DNA of 64,000 nt from Andrena cerasifolii (taxonomy: Eukaryota > Arthropoda > Insecta > Hymenoptera > Andrenidae): the NCBI RefSeq assembly GCF_050908995.1, contig NC_135129.1, positions 1,240,001-1,304,000 on the forward strand. The letters are read 5' to 3'. The notes beneath the pieces are model-generated. The model saw nothing but the letters and a program-made list of their open reading frames with translations. It was not told where the DNA came from and searched no databases. This document shows positions 22,500 through 33,612 of this stretch, piece by piece; the stretch's first letter is position 1; each line of letters starts with the position of its first letter. A program made the translations under genes and the position numbers.

Positions 22500-23330
22500 C
22501 GAAATAAAAAACAATCATGCGACCAGGATTACGGTCCCAGCGCAGAAAAGCCAGATATGGAAGAGACAGTATACTCTTCCGAGTGTGAAGAGCACGCGGC
22601 TATACTTACTCCACGAGTGGCAAACGATGCGATACAAGATCGAAATGGAAACTCGCGATCAGGCGAATAGCGAAAAGTGGATCGGTTATACTTTATAGGA
22701 AGAAATTATTAACTGCATCCAATTTCGGCAAGGTATGCCGGTTACGAAAGGATACACCATTGGCAAATACTTTGAAGAATATTATGTATCCGCAACTCGA
22801 AAATTTACGTTCTCTCCAATCCGGAAGAGAAAATGAGGCAAACGCCTTGCGACAAATGGAAGAAGAATTAGGAATCAATATTCTGCCATGTGGCCTCTTC
22901 ATCGATGCCACTGTGCCTCACTAAGGTGCAATTCCTGACGGCCTCGTGGACAATGATACCATCATTGAAGTAAAATGTCCCGAATCGCCTGCTGAAGCAA
23001 TAAAGCAACTTGGTAATATACGGCGTATTTTCCAGGGTGATGGAATGAATATAAATCATCACTACTATTATCAAGTGCAAGGACAATTGCACATAACGAA
23101 TAGGCAACAGGCTTTATTCTGTTTATGGACACCGAAAGGAATGAAAGTTATAGCAGTACCAAGAGATGATAGTTTCTGGGCAACAGAGATGGAGGAAAAA
23201 CTGTGAAAGTTCTACGAGGACTGCACGTTGCCAGAAATAATAGATAGTAGATACAATCGACAACAGCCGATTAGAGAACCTCCGTACGTAAAAGCAAGTA
23301 CGAGTGCACAAAAAAGTACATACAACGATG
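22500..23330 (+). pseudogene. YqaJ/lambda-exonuclease-like nuclease of the Mutator-like element
   Basis: Decayed coding sequence directly after the transposase. Readable parts: SAEKPDMEETVYSSECEEHA; after a frame change, KIEMETRDQANSEKW; then LLTASNFGKVCRLRKD; SGRENEANALRQ (Glu motif); GAIPDGL, where Asp is the usual metal ligand of a GASPDG motif; and IIEVKCP (the E-x-K pair), followed by YYYQVQGQLHIT. A TAA stands just before GAIPDGL. These are the ordered motifs of the YqaJ fold, which degrades DNA from double-strand ends in phages. Its role in transposons is not established. Confidence 0.8.
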
Positions 23331-23680
23331 GATAACAACATCGCAATAGCACTGGTGTGTGCATTCAGCGCATATGAAGAGCTGTCGCATAAGCAATTGC
23401 AATACAAAGTGTAATAAGTGTATTTCATGTTCTGTTTCGGTGCTTTGCTAATAAAAAAATTTCTAACCTGACAAACTTCATTTTCTGGGGACATCCCCTC
23501 ATCTATTTTCCCTTTTCACTTATAATTCCTTACTGCTAACGTAGAATATTGTAGCATAAGCACATTTCAAGTAATTAAAATGTACAATGAATTTTCTACG
23601 TTTGCAGAACCAGCCGACTTTCCGTTTAAATTTTTATAAGTACAATGCAACAGCTGAGAATTTCTTTCCTTGTTCAGAAT
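23331..23680. other. Flank between two transposons
   Basis: AT-rich, no gene. Presumably the decayed 3' end of the Mutator-like element. It ends with the AT that forms the target duplication of the next element. Confidence 0.4.
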
Positions 23681-23920
23681 AGGGAATTTGCATGATTCTC
23701 AAAAAAAATATATTTAGGAGCTCTTATATAAGTTTTATTGTAATTTTTTTTTCATAATTTTGTATTGCTTATTAAGCGAGAAAAAAGTAATTAAATATTA
23801 CAATATTTAAAATTACCGAAAATGATCCGGAAATTCCCGAGCGTGGCCGAAGAAGCCTGTGACGTCACATAGTAGTATTTTCACACGTTTAGCATTGAAA
23901 ACTACATTTTCTTTAAAAAA

Positions 23921-25793
23921 ATGAGTAAAAAAACTACATATAAGTGGTGTTTCGTGCCTGAGTGTAAAAGCACAACGATTAAGACTCCGGATAAAGTGTT
24001 TTTTTTTATGCCTCAAGATGTAAAACTACGAAAAATGTGGTTTACAAGTGCTAGACGTGCCGATGAACCAGGGAAGTCAAATTATTATTGTTGTCAGGAT
24101 CATTTTGATTTAAAAAACGACATGGATAATTACGTGAGATATTCTCTCATGGGAGCTCCAAGAAAATTGAAGAGTGGTGTGATTCCTCACATATTTGATT
24201 GCCAACCAGGGAGGTTAAAGACGTCAGTGAATTTATCTCGGCCAACCTTTGTGAAATTAAATAGGAAAAGGACTGTCGCTGAAATGCTGTCTAATACAGA
24301 CAGTGAAAAAGAAAATAGCTGTCAAAGTACACATACGTCTAAGAAACAAGCAGTCGAGGACAACGCAACTTTGAATAATCCTGCAAAAAAAATGTGTACC
24401 GATCTTAATAACAGAGCAAGTACTTCCTATGAAGTATTTGTAAATAAAAGTTCCAGGAGTAAAGAAGAAAGCAATTCAGAGGAAGATATTCTTGAATCCA
24501 CAGCCAACTTTTCTTATACACAGAATTTAGCATCAAGTTCTTCGCATGTAAGTCATGCACACACGCATACAGTAACCACAAATACAGGCCCAAATTGTAA
24601 AAAAACTTCAGTTCTAAGTTTTGGTGAATCTTCAGGTTGCCTATTACCTAAAAGTATTGGCAAGAAAACGGTTTTGCGAAAAAGTATTGGAGTGCAAGTA
24701 TACCAGAAACTTGTAAAACCTCATGTTCGTTCCAAGGCTACTATGTGTGTTCCTTCTACATCCGATGCATCATGTCAATGTAAAATAGAAGATAAAACAA
24801 GTAATTCTGATCAGTCTACTTCTTCAGTCTCTCATTTGACAAGTGATTATAAAATTTCATCTGAACCAAGTGAATATCAGCAGTCAACAACTTGTAGCGA
24901 GGAAGAAAAAGAAAAAAATAAACAAATGAAAATGAACGTACTGAACATGACCAGATATTTCATAAGTATTGATTCTAAAAAATATATTGGGATTGGCACT
25001 GAATGGCTTTGGATTATTGATTTAATACATTCGTATATTAAGTGCAGTATTGATGACATCAAGCTAACTTTGATGAAAATAAAAACAGACGATTCATTTA
25101 GTCGGTTAGGAAATGAATTCGGTCTGTCAACATCGCAGGCTAGCAGAGTATTCAATAAAACAGTGAATTTAATAAGTCAGTGTTTAAAAAAACTTGTGTA
25201 CTGCCCATCTCCAGAACATATAAAAAAAAAACTTACCCATTGCTTTTCGTGCGTACTACAGTAACGTCTGTGCAATTATAGATGCTTTCGAAATAGAAAT
25301 TGAAAAGCCTTCTAACTCAGTGCAACAAGCTCTGACTTGGTCAGACTATAAAAAGTGCAATACTTTAAAGTATTTGATTGCTTGCACTCCCGATGGATTT
25401 ATTCTGTTTGTATCTTCTGGGTATGGAGGCAGAATAAGTGATACAACATTATTTGAAGAAAGTAATATAATGAATATTTTACCAAGAAAATGCGGTGTTA
25501 TGGCAGACAGAGGATTTAAGCTAATACAGACAATTTTAAATCAAAAACAGTGCGAGTTACTTCGTCCACCATCTGTTTCAACTTCAACTAAACCAACAAA
25601 AGAAGAAGTATTAAATACTAAAAGGATCGCAAGTTTAAGAATTCACGTTGAAAGGGTGATAAGAAGAGTTCGAGAATATAAAATTTTGGAGCCTCATTCT
25701 TGTCTCGATTTGAATATTATGTCTTATATAGATGACATTGTAACAATAGTGGCAGGTTTAATAAATTTACAGACACCAATTATAAAAACATAA
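23921..25793 (+). pseudogene. THAP-domain DDE transposase of ISL2EU-type element, single frameshift
   Basis: N-terminal THAP zinc finger: Cys10, Cys15, Cys58 and His61 (C-x4-C-x42-C-x2-H), with VIPHIF at residues 87-92 as the closing box. A Ser/Thr-rich linker of about 200 residues follows, then a helix-turn-helix (FSRLGNEFGLSTSQASRVF), then a DDE_Tnp_4-like catalytic domain. Its acidic residues sit in AIIDAFEIE, VMADRGF and HVERVIRR. The long frame stops at 25264 because 25222-25231 has ten A; nine would join it to the second frame (25320-25793) and give about 623 residues. The single slip lies in a homopolymer, so it could be an assembly error or a very recent mutation. The start is the first Met, about 50 bp after a CRE-like site; the 3' end is 63 bp from the convergent nuclease gene. 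Confidence 0.88.
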
Positions 25794-25856
25794 AGTTTAG
25801 GTTTATGTATATTTCTTTAAAATTTGAAAAACAACATACAAAAATATTGCGACACA

Positions 25857-27415
25857 TTATTTTCTAAATGATTGTAGTAATATAGGAAAGATATTTTGCT
25901 TCCAAAAATTAAGAGCTCTTTCAATCATAGTATTTGTAAAATGTGCATCATAATCAAGCCATAAATATTTGAATTGCTTGTTAGTTTCAAATTCTGGATC
26001 CGCAACAACAAACAATCCTTTACTTTTTCCTGCAGCCAGCATTTGTAAGTTTATTTGTCCTTTGCACTTTTTACTTATATTCCCATTGGGTAAATAATCA
26101 GCAACAGTTTTCTCAGAGCTAGGACATTTAATTTCTAAAATGAAGTCAGATCCAATACTATCTGGCGAAGCTCCAAGCACAGGTATTGACGGCTTCAGAA
26201 TAATGCCACTTTTTTTAATTTGTAATTTTAAAGTTTTCTGGATTTCCGCAATAACTGCATCTTCTAATTTTCTTCCGCGTTCCATATGTTTGTTGTCATA
26301 CACTTTGGCAACTCCAATGATACGATGGACTAAATTGCCATCTACTGTCTGGCACCGACTACTTTCGTATATATTTGAAGCAGTAATTCTCCCAAATTTC
26401 AATTCATGCCATAACACATTATTACTCTGATCCTGAGTATTCCTTTCTCCTTCCTTGCATAGATCCTCGCTCATATTTTCTTCTGCGTGCTTTAGAAAAT
26501 CATCAGCTGAATCTTTGATATCAGGAAAACTGAACATCAACTGATGTATCGATAACAACTGAGCCTTTCGTTCTAACAAGTCGAAAGAATACCTTGTTAA
26601 TTGGCAATCTAGTTGTTTTTCTTGCGCACGTTCAAGCACTTTTTCTAAGAATGTGGAGCTGTCCATGTCACATACACTTGTTACTTTGTCTTTCTTTGCC
26701 ATCTCTGCCGTTGTTATAAACTTTTTGGATGTCCCTACTTGAGACAATTTTGATTTCTTCCAATAACATTCAACATCAGTTGGAGATGCGGATTCATGTC
26801 GTCTATTACACCACATTAAAAATGCGATGCCATGTTTACAGCCACCTGAAAGTTAAAAAATTTCATTTATTTGTCAGTAATTGATCGTTTATATAGTCAG
26901 AATACACTTTAAGACTCTGTATTTACTTATATTTATTTTTTATTGTAACAATAACAATTTTTGTAAAAAACACATTATAGAAACTTATTAAATATCTAAC
27001 CTTCCGATGCTGCACAATCAAGACACTCCACATTTTCAATTTTTCCTTCTGTTTCATCAACAGTCAAGAATACTGTATAATCCTTATTTCGCACACGATG
27101 TTCAGGACAAATCCTTCCTTTCACAACACATATGTTATCTGTTCGTTTAACGCACACATAACCTATAGCAGAGTCACCATAGTTTTCTCTCGAAGATCTA
27201 TAAAAAAGAATTCATTTACAAATTAATAAAAATTAAAACAATCTGCAAAAAGTTCGCTATTTTTCTTGTACTTACAATGTTGCTTTTACTCCTCGAACTT
27301 CAGGAAGATTGTAGCGCTCATTTGTTGCGATATATTCCCACGTCATGAAGATACTAATTTTCGGTAAATTAGTAGAGTCGGCTTTACTAAACCCTGGCTC
27401 CAATGTATTTGGCAT
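25857..27415 (-). CDS. YqaJ-like nuclease of the ISL2EU-type element, three exons, intact
   Basis: Exons (reverse strand): 27415-27276, 27197-27001 and 26845-25857, joined by GTAAGT/ATAG and GTTAGA/TTTCAG sites with matching phases; 441 residues. The N-terminal part has a Cys/His cluster (CVVKGRICPEH, ENVECLDCAASEGGCKHGIA) that resembles SWIM-like fingers, then SPTDVECYWKKSKLS. The C-terminal half is the YqaJ/lambda-exonuclease fold: WHELKFGRITASN, ERGRKLEDAV, GASPDSIGSDFILEIKCP (the metal-binding Asp and E-x-K) and KGQINLQML. All expected catalytic residues are present. A TATATATAAT-like box lies upstream (about 27610, reverse). Known: this second gene accompanies ISL2EU transposases; its exact job in transposition is unproven. 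Splice sites are inferred from sequence. Confidence 0.85.
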
Positions 27416-28084
27416 TTTAATATATTTAATATCAATGATTAATAAAGTCGTTTAAAAATGATTTAAAACCGGTATTATGAGGTAAAGTGAAGTAGAAGCC
27501 CTCGGGTTCACAAATTACACTTTTAATACACTGCACATAGAAGAATTACGGCTGCTCGCTAAGTATCACGTTCTGAAACTGACTGCTCTTGTTTTTGGGG
27601 TCCTATTATATATACCCTTTTTGAGTGATAGTATCACAGGATGATGCGTCCATGGTGGCGCATCCACGGTGACGTGTCTGTCGTGACACAAACCTTGTAC
27701 CCTTTTGTTAGGGCGTCTGAGTCATGAACGAGCCCCAGTAATTCGGCATCGAGTAACTAATAGTAAATACATTTGTGTTTACTATTAGACGGCTGTTTTG
27801 ATATACGTATTTCTAGGCAACTCATAACACCAGTTTCACGGCGCAATCATAAACGCATAGCAGCCATTTGAAACTACTACTATGTGACGTCACGAACCTT
27901 TACGACCAATCAAAATCGTTTCTTCGCAATACGGAACGTTTCAAACATTACCAATTTTTAATTTCATATTTTAATAATTAACTATTTATAACAATTAAAA
28001 ATTTTATTGTACATTTATTGCTTATGATGTATATTCAAGTTATAAATAATAAATTATGCAATTCCTTTTAAATGCAAATTCCCT

Positions 28085-29244
28085 ATAGAATACGGAAATA
28101 GCAAACAGCTCCCTCTCGCGTGCATCAGGCAGCGGCGTATCTATGGGTAATACCATTTCCACAGACGAGGTATGGAATAGACCTTATGGGACTTCGTGTC
28201 ACCACCCAAACTGTGTTACCGACCCATAATTTGAGGACTGAATTTAGTGACCTCTGTTCATGAACAGCGTCCAACGCAAGAACTACTCCGAAATGTGTTG
28301 AAATACTGAAAGTATACGTGTGACTTGTTTAGAGCGAGAGTTTGACACAGAGGGCGGGCTTTCGCTAAGCTACGCTTCGGCTCAGTTTCTCAACGACTCA
28401 CGTCGGATTTCTGTTTGCAAATCTATTTCGGGAATCAGGATCCTATATGGCGCTGAAATATGGCACTCTTTAAAAGCTTATACAAGCTATAAATTGCAGA
28501 GATGAAATTGATTATTAGTATTTTATGTATAGCGGAACATTTAACTAATATTTTCACGTGTCGTTCGCCGAAAAATATTAAAAATTGACGCTATTACTGA
28601 CATTCCCCCGAATCTCTGCACTTCGCGCGTGTCTAAATAGACGATGCCCATCCTACGTCACGCAAAAATCATTGAAATTAATTAATTGAAACGCTTTTGT
28701 AAAATTTATATTCATAGTTTTTAGGACCCGAAGCCCTTAAATCCCTACGTTTCGTTACAAATTGATTGTCTCTGCCCTTATTAACTATTGAATGGATTTA
28801 AAAATTATAAAAAAATATCTACGATGTAAGTACACGAGCATACGTTTCGCTTACGTTAAGATCTGGGCACATATCAGTTTCGTGTCAGTTCACGTAGAAT
28901 TCAGGTACTTTTCATTAGTTTCCTCCAAGTACTTTCCATTACAGTCATTAAAAATAATCAGGATTATATCAAGTCTGGTGTCATTTTCATCAGAAAACAC
29001 TAGTAATCCATTAGTGATACTTCTATGATAAAAATTGGCATACTCAATACAGAATGGCCTATTGCTGACTTTGTCCTTATGCCATTACTCCAGCGTTCAT
29101 AACCCCCGAACCGCGTCGTTCAAAAGCTTCTACCTAAGAACCCAGCAGGGTCATAAAAAAGGTACACGTTACCGTTCAACCGATTTCAAGAGAGCGTACA
29201 GTGAAAAGGCCAGAATGTCGAGGCCATCGAATTTTAGCTTTCTG
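28085..29244. other. No gene seen
   Basis: AT-rich sequence with only short unsupported frames (for example around 28320 and 29035). Confidence 0.4.
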
Positions 29245-30321
29245 AGTATAGTGCCTCTCCGAGATGTAGTGACTAAGGTGTGAAGTCCCTCAGCGGGGTC
29301 TTACCCGACACCCTGCTGGGTTCTAGCCGCTAAACGTGCCCCCCTACTACCTCTTGCAGGACTGTATTTAGAGAAGACCAGGACAAAACCGGGGCCCTAA
29401 CAGAAAATAAAACAGAAATTGCAGATACGGTTTATCATTATTAAAAGATATCAATTAAGCTTTGATTAATTATTGTATTGATTCATAAATTCTCCACTAC
29501 TGTTCTAATGCAGTACATGTACCTTACTAAAATGTATTTGTATTTAATATGAGACAATTTTTAATAGCCAGTAGCAAAGCTTAATTGATGTCTTTTAATA
29601 ATGATAAACCGTATATTCAATTGTTTAGGACTGTATATATTGTAAATATTAGATCTAAGTTCTACATTGTTTTAGTTACTAAGATTAGATTAACTTGCGC
29701 GAAACTGCACGCGCTCTTCCTGGTTTGGGGTGAAAAGTTAACGGTGTCACCATCTCGTCGATTGTCGCGGCAACAATTGCCTTCTCCCCACTCTCTCTCT
29801 TTCGCGAGCGCCGATCGCGATCGCGAATACTCGAACCAGTCGGTCTCCTGGAGTCGTTAACTTTGCAAACCTTTCTACCGCAAAACAAAACCACTGACTT
29901 TATTCTCTAAAAGTGAGACTCGGTTTCTTTGTGCTGTTCGGTACAGCTTACAACGAGTAAAAGTGCAGTGCGCAGGTTTATTGTCAAACTCTCAGTTAAT
30001 AAACTAAAAATACCGGTCGTGATACTCGTGCTGGTGAAAAATCTACTTACGCTAAATTAAACCTAGCTACAATTACCTTAAACCTACTTAAAGCTACCTT
30101 ATAAAGAGTTAAAACTAAACTAAGAACTATTTTAACCACTAACATCAATTTCTGTTTTATTATCTGTTAGGGCCCCGATTCTGTCCTGGTCTTCTCTAAA
30201 TACAGTCCTGCAAGAGGTAGTAGGGGGGCACGTTTAGCGGCCAGTACCCAGCAGGGTGTCGGGTAAGACCCCGCTGAGGGACTTCACACCTAAGTCACTA
30301 TAACTCGGATAGGCACTATAC
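29245..30321. repeat. Fold-back element with arms of about 177 bp
   Basis: 29245-29421 and 30145-30321 are reverse complements at roughly 90 percent, including GTGAAGTCCCTCAGCGGGGT and ACTACCTCTTGCAGGACTG. The interior holds a nested 190 bp palindromic MITE (29425-29614) and a more GC-rich stretch at 29690-29880 with no clear gene. A TGTTAGGGCCCC start on each arm facing inwards hints at LTR ends in inverted orientation, but this is not proven. Confidence 0.75.
29425..29614. repeat. Nested palindromic MITE
   Basis: The arms ATACGGTTTATCATTATTAA... (29425-29463) and the mirror at 29576-29614 are nearly perfect. The interior is AT-rich and non-coding. It sits just inside the left arm of the larger fold-back element. 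Confidence 0.85.
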
Positions 30322-30574
30322 TAATACAGATCCGACACTGAAGGAAAAAGATAAATGAGTATAATGGTCTTGAAACGCTGCGGATTACTACATACATCTC
30401 AAGTCCCCAATTTGGACGCTATTAACCGACCTATCATAAAGCATTGTTACTGATCTTCGAAACGGGGTCTCGGATATGAGTCTGTTGTTTCAAACTAAGC
30501 ATATTATGCTTTTATAATGATGGAAAATTAAAAAAATTAACAATAGTAAAAGAAATGTACAGGATCATCATTTA

Positions 30575-31130
30575 ATTTTGTAACCCGCGCTCGCATGAAC
30601 AGGTAAAATGGTAACAGCGCCTCACGAACACATTCCACTACAACAGAGATGGCCAAAAAATTGTTTGGGATAAGAATTTCGTACACAAATTTTTATTTCA
30701 AATAATTTTTTGCTCACCTCTGCACTACAACCATGCGCCATCCCGGCGTTCGGAAAACTGCCAGCGTCCGCTGGACAGCAGTGATCCCTGAGCTCCGAAA
30801 ATTTTGGGATGGTCGCTTTCAAATTCACGTGGCAGAGAGCTATTGGGAATTTTCCAGCCTAGGTACGCGAGCCGCGCGCTTCGATTTTATGATCATACCA
30901 CTCGCACCCCAAATTACTGTAATGAGGTTTGAAAACAATGTCAACTGGTCTCGTGCCCGTCTCAATTTCAATATTTTTAGCTACGACAGGGTTGACCGCG
31001 GCGCTATACCCCTGTACGGAGAGACTTTTCGCCATCTGCGTGTAAAAGCCACAATAATGGCGCATCGTTCCAAAGAATGGAAAATCAGAATTAAAACCGA
31101 CTACAAAAAAATAAAAATGCACTGAAAAGT
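30575..31130 (+). repeat. Dispersed repeat, copy 3 (longest), with a MITE inside
   Basis: Matches 7360-7755 in reverse and 5455-5580 directly. A 130-codon frame at 30733-31125 (GLGTRAARFDF-like stretch, FRHLRVKATIMAHRSKEW) is open here but the other copies do not keep it well, so I do not call it a gene. The copy is interrupted at 30644-30722 by a small hAT-like MITE. Confidence 0.75.
30644..30722. mobile_element. 79 bp hAT-like MITE with 8 bp target duplication
   Basis: It begins CAGAGATGGCCAAAAAATT and ends AATTTTTTGCTCACCTCTG, inverted with a few mismatches. CACTACAA stands on both sides (30636-30643 and 30723-30730). The related repeat copy near 7690 has a single CACTACAA with nothing inserted, so it preserves the empty site. 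The 8 bp duplication and CAGAG ends fit hAT. Confidence 0.92.
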
Positions 31131-32149
31131 AAAAAATAATTTTGTTCCTTAGTTAATTTACGATACCCAATTTGTTTACATCGGCGTCTCATCAGTCGCA
31201 CTGTGTAAATCTGGCGCCGACTTAAAACAATCGAGTGTGAGTTTGATATGAAACATCTTTTTGCTTTTTCAATTGTTAGAAAACTAATAGCGTGTCAAAA
31301 ATAATTTACGAACAAATCCGACATACTGTATAAACTTACTGAAACATCCGAACGTCAGTTAACATTAATCAGGTAACATCAGTTAGTATATAGTTTAAAC
31401 AAATTAATTTTTCTAATAGTTATGGAGGAGAATGAATTCCTTTTTCAAAAAATATGTATCGAATATTTTTGGCTACTCTACAGACTTGCAAAATTGCACC
31501 AAAATCGATGTGTACGGGTTCGATGTTCCTTTTAAATAATATAGTACAGTAGAAAAATATTATTCTTATTATTGTTATTATTATATATCTGTATTATATT
31601 GTATAGACCATCATTAATGTATGCGCAAACACATGATGAATGAATAGGATTCAGCAACAGGTGCTCTTAAAAAACATTAAAGCACTCTTTTTACAAATTA
31701 CGTTATTGCGAGCGAATGAAATTTGTTTTGCGTTAAATAAGCCAGAATAGGACAGCAAGGTTAAAAGGCAAATGTGATATCGTTTTATTTTCATTCTTTT
31801 TTCTCTTCCCTTGAACGGAATATGTTCATAAGACGATTTTTAAAATGTTACTCTAACAGAAACATTCGTAAATCGCGGGCTTCGACTCTCAAAACATAAC
31901 CTAGTTTTACCAGTGCTGAATTCTAATTCCTACCACGTATAGCGTTACAGTCTGTTTCGAGACTTCACCGGTAACGTTGCATGCGACACTAAAATGGTAA
32001 CGGGGTCCTAGGACCCCCCAAACCGGTGACACAAAAATACATTGGTTGATAGGTCTATCCTATACCTGGTCTGTGACCATTTCAGTGCAGAAAAAATCTG
32101 CTGTAGTGCCGACCTGCCAAATCGGCCAGGTCACGTGACGTGTCTACTC
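31131..32149. other. No gene seen
   Basis: AT-rich; no frame, repeat pair or RNA gene that I can support. Confidence 0.4.
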
Positions 32150-33612
32150 ACAAAATAAATAAATAGGAGACATGTATAAATTTTAATATATTAATTAATC
32201 TTCTAGACCCGCCACGCGAGCTGGTCGAATGTGTAACTATGGAACAGCAGGTCCGAAATCAAATTTTATTTTTTGTTTTATAAACTGTATGAGTGTAGTA
32301 ATCGTTGTATGTACCAATTTCTTAAAGAAATTATTTTTGTAAAAATGGTGCGCTTTAGAAGAAAAGTTTCGAAAAGCCGCGAATAAGATGGAGTTTTTCG
32401 AGTGTATTTCAAAAAATTTGTTTTCAACCATAGAATCCGTACGTAAACGGAAACTACACTCATATAGTTTATAAAAATAAAAGATATATAAAAAAAATTA
32501 TGTTAAACGATTTTATTAAAAATGTAGTAAAAACTAAATTAAAATGCACTAAAAAATAATTCTTTTCTTGTACTTCAATTTTGATGGTGTTAATATCACT
32601 TTAAATAAAATCGTGGGGCACGATATTTCATAACAGGATATGAATCACCTTAATACAGAATCAAACATCGAAATGAATTTGTTGTTAGAAAGTTTTCATT
32701 CGTATTAATGAAACAAAATATTTTAATTGCGGGATACAGATTGTAATGCGACTTAAAATTGATAAACTGTAGTTGATAATGTTCCACTTGCCAACCAATT
32801 CTTCAACTTCTGGTTGCACATGGTGCCCCACGATTTTATTTAAAGTGATATTAACACCATCAAAATTGAAGTACAAGAAAAGAATTATTTTTTAGTTTTT
32901 AGTGCATTTTAATTTAGTTTTTACTGCATTTTTAATAAAATCGTTTTACATAACTTTTTTTATATATTTTTTATTTTCTAGTTTTTAGTGTTTGTGGATT
33001 TACATTTCACAGCTCAGGCGTCCTTACAAATATATTTTATTGCTGTATACAGTTTAACAGTTTGCTTAAACGTTGTAGTGCTACAGTCACTAAAAAATAA
33101 TTATTTTCTTGTACTACAATTTCGATGGACGTGACGGATCATTTCTCGATAAATTGTGTATTTTCGGTAATCGCGATGCGACTAGCGTCCCGAACGCAGC
33201 GACTTTTTGTCGTTTTCGTAAAGAACGCGAGTGGCTGATTTCAAGTCGTTTGAATTTGTGGTTATGGGTTATATTTATTGATGACTGGGTAATTTTTTCA
33301 CCCGCTCGGGATTAATTTTTTTTTTTTAAATATTGTATTGTCATCCAAACTACGCACGCCTGCAAAGTTTCAAGACAATTGGATAGTTGGAAGTGGGTTA
33401 AATTTGAGTTGCCAGATTTGAACCATACATGCAAACATACAAACAGAAGATCGAAGCTGAATAAAATCATTTAAAAAATGAAATTTGATTTCAGACCTGT
33501 TGTTCCATAGTTACACATTCGACCAGCTTGCGTGTGTGTGTGAGGGGGGGGGGGGTCTAGAAGATTAATTAATATATTAAAATTTACGGATGTTTTTCTA
33601 TTTATTTATTTT
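32150..33612. repeat. 1.46 kb non-autonomous element with inverted ends and nested palindrome
   Basis: The outer arms 32150-32270 and 33481-33612 share AAATTTTAATATATTAATTA, CTGGTCGAATGTGTAACTAT and GGAACA(G/A)CAGGTC in opposite orientation. Inside, 32484-32620 and 32824-32969 are a second, closer inverted pair (TGTACTTCAATTTTGATGGT and mirror). A third partial copy of the same word (TTCTTGTACTACAATTTCGATGG) is at 33103-33126. A G13 run sits at about 33543 in the right arm. No coding content. Class unknown. Confidence 0.75.

Larger units (their letters stand above)
23681..28084. mobile_element. ISL2EU/IS4EU-type DNA transposon, nearly intact
   Basis: The 4,404 bp element starts AGGGAATTTGCAT and ends ATGCAAATTCCCT, a 13 bp perfect terminal inverted repeat. 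AT stands on both sides (23679-23680 and 28085-28086), fitting the 2 bp duplication of this superfamily. A second inverted pair, GTGACGTCACATAGTAGTA, lies about 180-190 bp inside each end (23859-23877 and 27875-27893). It carries two convergent genes: a THAP plus DDE transposase (+) and a YqaJ nuclease (-), the gene pair known for ISL2EU/IS4EU. Only one base in the transposase breaks it, so the copy is young. Confidence 0.88.

Noticed and set aside
30733..31125. 130-codon frame as a gene
   Set aside because: It lies wholly within a dispersed repeat whose other copies (5455-5580 and 7360-7755) do not keep the frame.
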